Of a DNA stretch of 64,000 bases, positions 1 to 7,557 are shown one piece after another. The DNA comes from JAFLCL01 sp964502175 (GTDB lineage Bacteria; Myxococcota_A; Polyangia; Polyangiales; Sandaracinaceae), in contig CAZCVE010000046.1 in NCBI GenBank assembly GCA_964502175.1, positions 1 through 64,000 on the forward strand, given 5' to 3'. Both the position numbers and the translations under genes were made by a program. Position 1 is the stretch's first letter. The number at the start of each line of letters is the position of its first letter. The notes below the pieces were generated by a model that was not told the origin of the DNA, made no database searches, and saw only the letters and a program-made list of their open reading frames with translations.

Positions 1-1
1 C

Positions 2-166
2 CCGCCGATGACTCGGCCCGACTGCGGCGTCATCCCGGCTTTGCCGATCGGTCACAGCGCAAAGCTGCCTGACTTCGTCAGCCGCCTTCGGGCGTTCGTC
101 GATGTTCAAGGACCAAACGACGAGTACCGGACGGCCTCGGACGGTTCGTTCAGTTCGTCGGCGTGA
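2..166 (+). CDS. C-terminal end of an unidentified protein (5' part outside window)
   Basis: An open frame enters from the left edge and ends at the TGA at 164-166. The visible 54 residues (PPMTRPDCGVIPALPIGHS... to ...DGSFSSSA) match no family I recognise. The stop overlaps the GTG start of the next gene by four bases (GTGA), the same coupling used in many operons of this window. That overlap is the main reason to believe this is the tail of a real gene rather than chance openness. Confidence 0.45.
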   Translation, partial: PPMTRPDCGVIPALPIGHSAKLPDFVSRLRAFVDVQGPNDEYRTASDGSFSSSA

Positions 167-651
167 CGATTGCGGTCACCTACGTCCTCTTTCGAACGTT
201 CACCGGCGCGTTCAACGTGGACTTATCGCTCGAGGCGGTCTGTCATCGGACGGCTGAGCACCGCGTACTCGTTGCGCTGACCATGAAGAAGGGAATGGCC
301 AGCGGGCTCTTGATCCATTCCATCCATGCACGCTTCCGGCCGATCGGGTCCACCACGCCCGGCTGGGTCGCGGTCGACCCCGAGGCTCATCGGGAAGCGA
401 CTCTCACGGCACTACACACTCCGGCACCGGCCAACGCCGAAACGTCATTCGCCCTCCCCGCTCCGCCCTCGATCACGATCTCCCCCGGTGAGACCTACAA
501 CCTTGCGTTCGAAGTTGACGTACCGGCCGCGGAGGCAGTCGGGGTCCTCGACATCCTCGTCATCGCCCAGCGCGCGCCAGTTCGCATGGGCACACCATCA
601 CAGTGGCGCGTCTCCATCCCTCTGCCTCCGCGTCTGAAGCCTGCCGTCTGA
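163..651 (+). CDS. Hypothetical protein, 162 aa, probably beta-rich
   Basis: The frame starts with GTG at 163 inside the stop of the preceding frame (GTGA overlap), so it is probably co-translated with it. No upstream start is available because TGA occurs in frame near position 70. The product has alternating hydrophobic and polar strands and a proline-rich middle, with no signal peptide, membrane segment or known motif. A late segment around residues 108-140 (GETYNLAFEVDVP, then a short run of valines, leucines and isoleucines) looks like paired beta strands of an immunoglobulin-like fold; this is an impression only. It lies just upstream of a defence nuclease, but a 177-bp gap separates them. 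No function is proposed. Confidence 0.5.
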   Translation: MTIAVTYVLFRTFTGAFNVDLSLEAVCHRTAEHRVLVALTMKKGMASGLLIHSIHARFRPIGSTTPGWVAVDPEAHREATLTALHTPAPANAETSFALPAPPSITISPGETYNLAFEVDVPAAEAVGVLDILVIAQRAPVRMGTPSQWRVSIPLPPRLKPAV

Positions 652-828
652 CCCGAACAACCATCGGGCGTGTGTTCATGGCCGTCGTTCCGCTCGAGAA
701 CCGGCAAGGGCCCCGACCGGAAGACAAGATGTGTCGCTCTTGAGGCCGGTATTCTCTAGGCCCGCAAGGCAGCAACGGCTTCGACGTCCGTCGCCTTCGT
801 GATGGCGTGCTGTGATAGCATCGCGGGC

Positions 829-2559
829 ATGGGCAGGAGCGACATCATCGGGGAGCAGCGACCGCTGCAGCGCGTGTTCTGTGACGATTTCGTGCTGCGG
901 ATTCCGCACTACCAGCGGCCTTACCGCTGGAAGCTGGAGAACGCGGACGAGCTGTTCAGCGACTTGCTCGCGTTCTTGGGTGATGACGCGACCAAGATCG
1001 ACGAGCTCGCGCCGTACTTCCTCGGGAGCATCGTCCTCGTGAAGGATCCAGATCGGCCGGAGGCGGACATCATCGATGGGCAGCAGCGTCTGACCACGCT
1101 GACCATGCTGCTCGCCGCTCTGCGCGAGTCGACCGGCGAGGAGTTCGGTCGCGAGCTCACGGGCTTTCTCTACGAGCCCGGCAAGGTGCTGCTCGGCACG
1201 CCTGACCGCTATCGGCTCCGCCTCCGCGACCAGGACGCCGACTTCTTCTGCGACTACGTGCAGAAGCCCGAGGGGCCCACGAAGCTGGCCGCGTTGGGTC
1301 GCAAGCTCTCCGATGTGGAGGTGAGGCTACGAGAGAACTTCCTCCGCTTCCGCACGCTGCTCGAGGCGCTCCCGATGGCGCGGCGTCAGCGGCTCGCCAG
1401 CTACCTGATCCGCCGCTGCTACCTCGTCGTGGTGTCCACGCCGGACACGGACTCCGCGTATCGGATCTTCTCGGTACTGAACAACCGTGGTCTCGATCTC
1501 TCGCACGCCGACATCTTGAAGGCGGAGATCATCGGCAAGATCGACGGCGAGGAACAGCAGAAGCGATACGCGCGCAGGTGGGAGGAGTGTGAAGACGACA
1601 TCGGTGCTGAGCCGTTCAAGGACCTGTTCAACCACCTCCGCATGATCCATCGACGCGCCAAGCTCGAAGGAACCGTCCTCGCGGAGTTCCGGAAGCACGT
1701 CGTCGAGAAGGTGCCCGACCCCAAGAAGCTCGTGGACGATGTGATCGTTCCCGGGGCGTGGGCGTTCGATCAGATCCGGCGCCGCCAGTGGGATCAAGAG
1801 GGTGCCTCGGACGCGGCGGCTGCGGCGATCTCCCAGTTGCTCGGGTGGCTGGGCCGCTTGGACAACGAGGACTGGGTCCCGCCGGCGATCCGCATCATGC
1901 AATCGGCTGGCGATCCAGACCTGGTGCTGGCGCATCTGCGGGCGCTCGAGCGACTCGCTGCGTTCCTCCTCGTCACCCGCGGCAACGTGAACGATCGCGT
2001 ACGCCGCTACGCCTCGGCCCTCGCGGGCATCGAGGACGGAACCGCGCTCGCGTCACCCGGCGGGTCGCTGCTCCTGACCGCAGACGAGAAGTCCCGCTTC
2101 GTCGCGGCGCTCGGGGGTGACATCTACCTGGAGTCCAAGGTCCGCGTGTACGTCCTGCTCCGGCTCGACCGTGCCCTCTCGGACAAGGCGGCGACCTACG
2201 ACCACGACACGATCACGGTCGAGCACGTCTTGCCGCAGAACCCGAGCGCCCAAAGCCAATGGCTCGTCGACTTCCCGACCCCCGAGGATCGAGCGTGGAC
2301 CCACCGCCTCGGCAACCTCTTGCTCCTCTCGCGCAGGAAGAACTCGGAGGCGAGCAACTGGGACTTCGCCGAGAAGAAGAAGCGCTACTTCAGCGGCAAG
2401 AACGGAGTCAGCTCCTTCGCCCTCACGACCGCCGTCCTGAACGCGCAAACGTGGACGCCGTCCGTGGTCGCGCAGCGACAGAGTGACGCTCTGACTACGC
2501 TGCGCTGCGTGTGGGGGCTGGACGCGCCCGCACCCGCCTCCGCATCCGTCCCGGAGTGA
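829..2559 (+). CDS. DUF262/DUF1524 protein, GmrSD-like type IV restriction nuclease
   Basis: This single-chain protein of about 576 aa has the two signature halves of the GmrSD family. The N-terminal DUF262 (ParB-like NTPase) domain shows DGQQRLTTL at residues about 83-91, followed by a conserved segment with FSVLNNRGLDLSHADILK. The C-terminal DUF1524 nuclease domain has an His-Val-Leu-Pro HNH-like motif (EHVLPQN, residue about 465) followed by HRLGNLLLLSRRKNSEASN. Known family members use nucleotide hydrolysis to cut phage DNA with modified cytosines; whether this one does is inference. GTG 799 and ATG 802 are possible earlier starts, but ATG 829 gives the usual short N-terminus. It converges on mrr across a hairpin. 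Confidence 0.88.
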   Translation: MGRSDIIGEQRPLQRVFCDDFVLRIPHYQRPYRWKLENADELFSDLLAFLGDDATKIDELAPYFLGSIVLVKDPDRPEADIIDGQQRLTTLTMLLAALRESTGEEFGRELTGFLYEPGKVLLGTPDRYRLRLRDQDADFFCDYVQKPEGPTKLAALGRKLSDVEVRLRENFLRFRTLLEALPMARRQRLASYLIRRCYLVVVSTPDTDSAYRIFSVLNNRGLDLSHADILKAEIIGKIDGEEQQKRYARRWEECEDDIGAEPFKDLFNHLRMIHRRAKLEGTVLAEFRKHVVEKVPDPKKLVDDVIVPGAWAFDQIRRRQWDQEGASDAAAAAISQLLGWLGRLDNEDWVPPAIRIMQSAGDPDLVLAHLRALERLAAFLLVTRGNVNDRVRRYASALAGIEDGTALASPGGSLLLTADEKSRFVAALGGDIYLESKVRVYVLLRLDRALSDKAATYDHDTITVEHVLPQNPSAQSQWLVDFPTPEDRAWTHRLGNLLLLSRRKNSEASNWDFAEKKKRYFSGKNGVSSFALTTAVLNAQTWTPSVVAQRQSDALTTLRCVWGLDAPAPASASVPE

Positions 2560-2587
2560 GGCCGCACCAGGAGACGCGCCTCACTCC
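2553..2587. terminator. Bidirectional terminator-like hairpin between convergent genes
   Basis: A perfect 10-bp inverted repeat (GGAGTGAGGC at 2553-2562 and GCCTCACTCC at 2578-2587, 15-nt loop) spans the stop codons of both the DUF262 gene and mrr. There is no T-tract. Its position between convergent stops suggests a shared transcription end. Confidence 0.45.
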
Positions 2588-3390
2588 TCGGCGAAGCGGT
2601 CGCCGTCGATCTCGGGGATCGCGACCTTCTTTCGGTGGGTGACACCCACCTGGTGGTCGATCATGAGCTGGGCGAGGCGCTGGCCGTCGATGAGGACGAG
2701 CGTGTCGGCGACCGATGCGGCGAACAGCTCCGCTTCGCGGGTGTAGGCGGCGGTGGTGACGAGCAGGCCCTTCCGGGCGCGCTTGCCGTGGAGGGCGCCG
2801 CAGAAATCGCGGACCACTGAGGCGCCGACGTTGCCCTGCCAGCGCTTGGCCTGGACGTAGATCTTGTCGAAGCCGAGCTTGTCGAGGGCCACGATGCCGT
2901 CGATGCCGCCGTCGTTGGTGCGGCCGACGTGCTTGAACGAGTCGTCATCCTGGCCGTAGTCGAGCGCTCGGAGGACGTCGAGGACGAGGTCCTCGAAGAA
3001 GCGAGGGCTCGCAGCGCCGATCCGCGCGAGCAGCTCCTTCCGCATCTCACGGTGGAGCTCCTCGATGGCCTCCTCGATGCGCTCCTCGGCCGACACGACC
3101 GTCCTCGGGGCCGGAACGTCCTCCTCGTCAGGCTCGTCCTCACGGCTCTCCGCGATGACCTGCCTGATGACCGCTGCGGAGAAGCCGTTCGGGTGGGCCT
3201 GCAGTAGCTCGCGCCCTCGGGCATGAATGGTCCACTCCCCGCGCGTCTCCGTGTGCACGACGTAGCCCGCCGCCTTGAGCATGTTCAGCCCCCACCCCGC
3301 ACGGTGGATGAACCTGGGCGTCGGCGCGGCTGGGATCGTCTCCTGCCGCTGCGCGTCGCTCAGGCCGAGCTCGTCCGCCGTGGCCCACAA
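2581..3390 (-). CDS. mrr: Mrr-family restriction endonuclease, N-terminally truncated
   Basis: The C-terminal half carries the Mrr-type PD-(D/E)XK core: GRTNDGGIDGIV, then IYVQAKRW, with catalytic Asp in GGIDG and the Gln-Ala-Lys motif. The N-terminal half is the winged-helix Mrr_N domain, but it opens at ADELGLSDAQRQE, so roughly the first 30-35 residues usually present are missing. The only start is TTG at 3390 and an in-frame stop lies 21 bp upstream, at 3412-3414. The start overlaps the end of the alpha/beta hydrolase gene by 31 bp, as if a recombination joined the two. Mrr proteins cut methylated DNA; the loss of part of the recognition domain makes activity doubtful. Confidence 0.8.
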   Translation of the reverse strand: MWATADELGLSDAQRQETIPAAPTPRFIHRAGWGLNMLKAAGYVVHTETRGEWTIHARGRELLQAHPNGFSAAVIRQVIAESREDEPDEEDVPAPRTVVSAEERIEEAIEELHREMRKELLARIGAASPRFFEDLVLDVLRALDYGQDDDSFKHVGRTNDGGIDGIVALDKLGFDKIYVQAKRWQGNVGASVVRDFCGALHGKRARKGLLVTTAAYTREAELFAASVADTLVLIDGQRLAQLMIDHQVGVTHRKKVAIPEIDGDRFAEE

Positions 3391-4592
3391 GAGGTCTCGA
3401 CGGCGGCGAGGTCATTGCAAAATTCCCGCATAGCTTCGATGAGGACCTGAGGATGCTCGTCAAGGATGGAGTGCTTGCTCTCCGTCTCGATGAGCTTCGC
3501 GCCGGGGATCACGGCGGCCAGGTGCTTGACGGAATTGTACATGTCGAGGGCGTGATCGTGCTTGCCGACGAGGAGGAGCGTGGGCACGCGGATCGAGGGA
3601 GCGTCGGCCTTGAGCGACCGCGAGACCTGGTCGTTCGCGATGTTCTTGTACGCGTTGATGAAGCCCGCGCCGAGGACCTCGCGGCGGTATGCGAACGCTT
3701 CCTGGAGGAGCTCCTCGCGCTTGGGGTTGTCCGCGGAGTACCACTTCTCAGCCTGTCGCCCGAGGACGAACCAGAACATCCCCTCGTTCACGAAGTTCGC
3801 GAGTGCGAGCAGTGGGTCGGTGGGCCCCCAACCGGCGGGCGCCCAGGAGACGACCTTGCTCACGCGGGAGGCGTGACGGAGGCCGAGGCGCAAGGATAGG
3901 TTGCCGCCCAGGCTGCCTCCGGCGGGGACGACCTTCTGTACGTCGAGGGCGTCGAGGAATCCGATCAGAGTTCGCTCGTACAGGTCGACCGAGTACTTGA
4001 TGAGCGGGTGGTCCGAGTACCCGCAGCCCGGAAGGTCGAGCGCTAGCACGCGGTACTGACCCGAGAGCGCCGCAGTCAGGAGGTCGACTTCCTCCAGCCT
4101 CGACGAGTGGCCGTGAATCAGCAGCACCGTCGTCGCCGCGTCTATCGGGCCAGCATCGACGTACCGTAGGCGAATGCCACCCACCCCGACGTCCTGTGCG
4201 ACGAAGGGGCTCGCAGGAACGGCGAGCGGTCGAATCGGCGGGCGCAGCTCCGCCGACATCGCGACGCGGCCGACAGAGTCGAAGCGGCTCCTGCCCTTCT
4301 CGCCAGGGGCATGCAGCGCTCGCGAGAGCCTGGCCGCCGCGCCCGCAGCGCGGCGCGCGCACGCGGTCGCCACAGGCCCCGAGACGCCATAGGCCGCCAT
4401 CTGCCGCTCGATGCGACTAGCGAGCAGCGCCTCGTCGATGGCGCCGTCGTACGCGATCAATCGATCGATCATCATCGCGCCGTGGATCGCCCCCGGCGCG
4501 ACGTAGCCCCGCACCTCCCCCTCGAGGTCGGTCTGCGGCCCGTTGAACATTTCCCGATGGGAAACATCAACAATCTTGTGGATGAAACTCAT
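3360..4592 (-). CDS. Alpha/beta hydrolase
   Basis: A 410-aa protein with a classic alpha/beta-hydrolase core after a roughly 150-aa N-terminal extension. Visible motifs are the oxyanion strand LLIHGHSSRLEE, LDLPGCGYSD, the nucleophile elbow AGGSLGG (Ser), the acid in LLLVGKHDHAL, and the His in ESKHSILDEHP, so the Ser-Asp-His triad is complete. ATG 4592 is preferred over longer starts because a GGAAG ribosome site lies 8 bp upstream and the residues before it look random. The last residues (after about MREFCNDLAA) run into DNA that also encodes Mrr_N, suggesting that the 3' end was changed by a junction. Substrate unknown; a defence role would be inference from location only. Confidence 0.82.
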   Translation of the reverse strand: MSFIHKIVDVSHREMFNGPQTDLEGEVRGYVAPGAIHGAMMIDRLIAYDGAIDEALLASRIERQMAAYGVSGPVATACARRAAGAAARLSRALHAPGEKGRSRFDSVGRVAMSAELRPPIRPLAVPASPFVAQDVGVGGIRLRYVDAGPIDAATTVLLIHGHSSRLEEVDLLTAALSGQYRVLALDLPGCGYSDHPLIKYSVDLYERTLIGFLDALDVQKVVPAGGSLGGNLSLRLGLRHASRVSKVVSWAPAGWGPTDPLLALANFVNEGMFWFVLGRQAEKWYSADNPKREELLQEAFAYRREVLGAGFINAYKNIANDQVSRSLKADAPSIRVPTLLLVGKHDHALDMYNSVKHLAAVIPGAKLIETESKHSILDEHPQVLIEAMREFCNDLAAVETSCGPRRTSSA

Positions 4593-4669
4593 GTTGGTCG
4601 CTTCCGGCTGACGATTGCGGGCGACCAGCCGGGCGATCCTCCCGCGACCGGCAAGGTTCACATGTGGGC

Positions 4670-5647
4670 TCACTCTCGGGTGCGCTGCCTGCCGGATGGG
4701 ACAGTGCCGGAACGCGTCGCGGGCTCGGAGTCCACGGGGTCCGTTACGACCGAGGAAGACATCACGAACGTGACGCAGCGTTCTAGGTCCCAGCCGCGCG
4801 GCCACGTCGTTTCCGACCGCTCGGCGACCTCGCCTGCGGCGCGACGACCCACAACCGAGCACAACAGGAGGGCTCGCTCCCGCCTCAGTTGTTCCTCTTC
4901 TGGGCACGGCGTGATGGCCCCCGTTGATCCTCGATTTGGTTCGCGCGTTCGGGTCGAAACGGATGGGCAGGTCGGAAGCGGTCGAGCCTCTGCCGACTGC
5001 AGGGCGGACGCGAACGAGAGAGTCTCGGACGCCTGAATCCGACGAAGGGCGATTTCGCGTTCGCTCCTGTCAGAATTCTCCAAGTAGGACCTCAAGCCCC
5101 GGAGAGGCTCCGAGAGGTTCCAGCCGACGGCCGCCAAGGCCACGACGATGAGTGCGTAGAATGCCATCCAGGCATACTCCCCTGTGCGGAGCAGGCGGAG
5201 ATCGTGCCCGTAACGAACCTCCCCGAACTTCGCGTCTTCTTCGGCAGTACGCTGTTCGGGTTGGCTCGAGGAAGAAGGCGTCTGCCCCGCGGACGAGCGG
5301 TCGCCCGCGATGGCGACGACGGCGCCCGCCGCTGCGGCGGTCGCCCGCGCCGACGCATCGACGGCGCCGGTCGCCGTTCCGTGAAGTCGAGTCGCCTGCT
5401 CGAGGATCGACGCGATTTCCGTCGCTCGTAGCAACGTCTCGCTCGTCGCCGTAGCCGCGCGCTGAGCCGCCGCCGCGCTCGCGACGGCAGCTTGCTCAGC
5501 GGCAGCCGCTCTCGCCTCGATGTCCTCGAGGTTTTTCTCGACACGCTCGTCCAAAACCTCGAGAGCCTCGTCCGCCTCTGACTTCCGGGCGGCGGCGCTG
5601 GAGGTTTGGGTCGGGCTCGCCGGAGGCTTGGGCTCTTTCTCCGTCAT
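4670..5647 (-). CDS. Membrane-anchored Ala-rich coiled-coil protein
   Basis: No family recognised. Residues about 20-115 are Ala/Glu-rich and predicted helical or coiled (repeats of AAAAEQAAVASAAAAQ type). A single hydrophobic segment (AWMAFYALIVVALAAVGW, residues about 158-176) is followed by a charged tail of about 150 aa. Topology is probably N-terminus in, tail out, because the tail contains several cysteines. Its ATG overlaps the stop of the preceding gene by four bases (ATGA at 5644-5647), making it the third gene of an operon with the two entries to the right. The extreme C-terminus is low in distinctive features and could be a read-through of a shorter ancestral protein. Confidence 0.6.
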   Translation of the reverse strand: MTEKEPKPPASPTQTSSAAARKSEADEALEVLDERVEKNLEDIEARAAAAEQAAVASAAAAQRAATATSETLLRATEIASILEQATRLHGTATGAVDASARATAAAAGAVVAIAGDRSSAGQTPSSSSQPEQRTAEEDAKFGEVRYGHDLRLLRTGEYAWMAFYALIVVALAAVGWNLSEPLRGLRSYLENSDRSEREIALRRIQASETLSFASALQSAEARPLPTCPSVSTRTREPNRGSTGAITPCPEEEQLRRERALLLCSVVGRRAAGEVAERSETTWPRGWDLERCVTFVMSSSVVTDPVDSEPATRSGTVPSGRQRTRE

Positions 5648-6456
5648 CGTCCCACCAAGGACTTGATCACATCGCTGAGCCCGCCGCCCGCGTCAGGCAT
5701 CGGCGGCAACTTGAGAACCTCCGAGCACGGGGGCACCGGACCAGGGGTGATGGCGGCGAGATAGGCGTTCTCGTAGTGCTCCCGCATCTGCCTGTGTCGG
5801 CGCGCGGACGCGGCCAGCCAACTCGCAACGAGACTCGTCAGGATGAGTAGCGAGACTCTCAATGAGATCGGGTCAGTGTTCGAAGCGGCGCCTCCACCGA
5901 CTTGACGCAGCATGTCGCGGGCGGCGTCGAGCAGGACGTCATCACTTGGTCCTCGCGCGGTGGGCGCCGACGCTGCGTCAGGGGTCGTAGGCACAGCGGG
6001 CACGGCATTCTTCTCGGAGAGTCGGGTCTGCGAGACCACCGGCGACTTCTGAATTCCGTCGGAGATGACGGACTCCAGCGACGGCGCGCCGTGAACGGAG
6101 ATGTCGATGCTACTCGGAAGAGCGCCCGGAGTTGTCGGCACGGTCACAGGCGGTGTTTGGACCTGAATCGTGCTCGGTAAGGTTAGCCGATCGAGTCCCT
6201 CGATCCTCACCACGCTGTCACCACGGGGCTCACCCGTCGTTCTGTCACCCGAGATGGCCACCGCGCGAGGCTCCTGGCGCTCACCGGAGTCCCCTCGCTG
6301 GGGGCGAGTTGGCGGATTGACGGCATCGTCGAGGTTGGGTGCCTGGATGACCGCGAGGATTCCGATGAGAAGCGTGGCGGCGGCCCCGGCGGTCGTGTGG
6401 CGCTGACTCGCGCGGGCTCGTTGCGCGGCCAAGAGGAGGTGCGTGTAGCTCTTCAC
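5644..6456 (-). CDS. Hypothetical two-membrane-segment protein
   Basis: The product has about 270 aa. GTG 6456 overlaps the TGA of the lipoprotein gene (GTGA), and the 3' end overlaps the next gene by ATGA, so the middle position in a three-gene operon is clear. The first hydrophobic segment (AGAAATLLIGILAVIQAP) lies near residue 30. It is followed by a Pro/Thr/Ser-rich linker of about 150 residues, probably periplasmic. A second segment (SLRVSLLILTSLVASWLAA) lies near residue 210. The C-terminal tail ends in a Pro/Gly-rich stretch. No motif points to a function. The layout, two helices around a disordered outer loop, resembles envelope-spanning scaffold proteins, but this is only a description. 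Confidence 0.62.
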   Translation of the reverse strand: MKSYTHLLLAAQRARASQRHTTAGAAATLLIGILAVIQAPNLDDAVNPPTRPQRGDSGERQEPRAVAISGDRTTGEPRGDSVVRIEGLDRLTLPSTIQVQTPPVTVPTTPGALPSSIDISVHGAPSLESVISDGIQKSPVVSQTRLSEKNAVPAVPTTPDAASAPTARGPSDDVLLDAARDMLRQVGGGAASNTDPISLRVSLLILTSLVASWLAASARRHRQMREHYENAYLAAITPGPVPPCSEVLKLPPMPDAGGGLSDVIKSLVGR

Positions 6457-6947
6457 TGGGGCACCATGAGGCAGGAGTCTCGAAAGCTGCCGGTGGAGGG
6501 GTCGACCGAGCAACAAGGGCTGATGTCGCGATACGATCGGCTCTCACGCATCGCGGTTCTGAGCGTGGTGCACTCGGTGGCCGTCTCAGCGCATGCGAAG
6601 TCCCGATTGGCGGCGCCGGGTCTGCGGAAGCGTATGCACATGACAGATCTCGCTGGTCCGGCGGAATGCACTGGATTCCGGAGCGGTCTGCAGCGCCGAT
6701 GGCCTCTCAAGGCCCGGTCGCGTGCTTCGCAGAGTGCAAGTGTTGGCTCGCAGAACGAGATCGGGGCGGACTGGGTTTCTTGGCGAAAGCAATGCCACTT
6801 CGAGGCATTAGGAACCGGGATGCGCTCCGCCGAGCCTGGAATGGCGTAGCGGGCACACCCGCCGCACGGGATGAGGGCCGCCAGAAGCATACAGAGCGCC
6901 GACCGAGTCACGCGTGGAGGATTAGGGACTCGCCGCTCAGGGAGCAT
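6453..6947 (-). CDS. Small Cys-rich lipoprotein, first gene of membrane operon
   Basis: The product has a lipoprotein-type signal: TRSALCMLLAALIPCGGC with a lipobox near LIPCGGC. The mature part has two similar cysteine units, WHCF...SFCEPTLALCEAR and MCIR...DFACAETATECTTLR, each with a Cys followed by a C-x6-C pair. I recall such units from myxobacterial outer-membrane lipoproteins, without a known role. ATG 6947 is the longest supported start, but GTG 6911 is equally good: it gives a compact signal peptide and leaves the conserved 18-bp element (6945-6962) about 35 bp upstream, as in other genes here. The stop overlaps the next gene by four bases. Confidence 0.6.
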   Translation of the reverse strand: MLPERRVPNPPRVTRSALCMLLAALIPCGGCARYAIPGSAERIPVPNASKWHCFRQETQSAPISFCEPTLALCEARDRALRGHRRCRPLRNPVHSAGPARSVMCIRFRRPGAANRDFACAETATECTTLRTAMRESRSYRDISPCCSVDPSTGSFRDSCLMVPQ

Positions 6948-6962
6948 CACCCCGAGGGGTGG
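6945..6962 (-). promoter_or_regulatory. Directional element, copy a (upstream of membrane operon)
   Basis: Reads CCACCCCTCGGGGTGATG towards the lipoprotein gene and matches the consensus CCACCCNTCGGGGTGACG in 17 of 18 positions. Its core CACCCC-GA-GGGGTG (6948-6961) is a perfect inverted repeat. The flanking bases continue as ...GAAAGTCC upstream, also shared with the copy at 13381. Confidence 0.55.
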
Positions 6963-7088
6963 ACTTTCAGCCGCGCGCCTCCGCTTCGTGGCCGCTCAGC
7001 GACACAGGCGTGACGGCGCCCGCGGGTGCGCTCAGGGTCGCGCGCGATGCGACTCAGGATCGAGAGCGAGGGCCACGTCGGTGCTTGA

Positions 7089-7307
7089 AAGGCGGCCAAG
7101 GCTGCAGGGCTCACGGCCGGAGCGTGGGCGCGTGAGCACGGGATCGACGACCGGTCGCTGAACGCCTGGCGGGTCAATCTCGCCCGGTCGGAGGCGGGCA
7201 TGCGGGCTCGGGCGCTGCGCCTGATCGAGCTCGTCGCCGCGCCGATGGCACGGACCGCTGCGAGCGTCATCCCGGCATCGCCGATCCATCACTCCGCTTT
7301 GATATAG
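7089..7307 (+). pseudogene. IS66-type TnpA (HTH) remnant
   Basis: An open stretch between in-frame stops reads GLTAGAWAREHGIDDRSL followed by NAWRVNLAR and LIELVAAP. This resembles the helix-turn-helix part of the small IS66-family accessory protein TnpA ('GLT...WAREHG.D..SL..WR'). There is no start codon, and the frame collapses on both sides, so it is a scrap of a former insertion. It sits directly beside a decayed pglX fragment, which it overlaps at the 3' end. Assigned from remembered family sequence; a profile search could change it. Confidence 0.4.
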
Positions 7308-7515
7308 CCTTGGAAGCAGCCGCCGAGCCTCAGGCCGCCGAGTTCCTCGCTGGGCTCGCTTGTGCCACTGCTTCAACCACGGCAGGAGGTCGCGGAGGCC
7401 ATCGAGCATCGACCGCAGACGCTCTTTGGTCCTGCCTGCGTGCGCGCTTCCGGTCCTCGTCCAGAGCCGCGAGGGCTGGGCTCGCCGGTGGTCGTTCCAT
7501 CCGGCCCGCCGTGAG
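7289..7515 (-). pseudogene. Decayed copy (A) of the PglX C-terminal domain
   Basis: Aligns at the DNA level with the intact copies at 10480-10869 and 13413-13715, but the protein is spread over three frames. The pieces are AGRMERPPASPALAALDEDRKR (one frame), then MLDGLRDLLPWLKQW (second frame), then EPSEELGGLRLGGCFQGYI to a TGA at 7289 (third frame). At least two indels are needed. It begins about 40 bp after the herA stop, so together with copy B it brackets the SIR2-HerA cassette as direct repeats. Confidence 0.65.
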
Positions 7516-7557
7516 GGCGCCGCCGTGCCGGGTGGCCGTCACCCGAAGTCCGGCCGC

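Noticed and set aside
2634..2650. Palindrome GGTGGGTGACACCCACC as another copy of the regulatory element
   Set aside because: It lies inside the mrr coding region near its end, lacks the CCACCC...GGGGTGACG order, and points to no start.
4311..5036. 241-codon plus-strand frame across the hydrolase start and its neighbour
   Set aside because: It crosses two minus-strand genes with better support, has no ribosome site and shows no coherent protein features.
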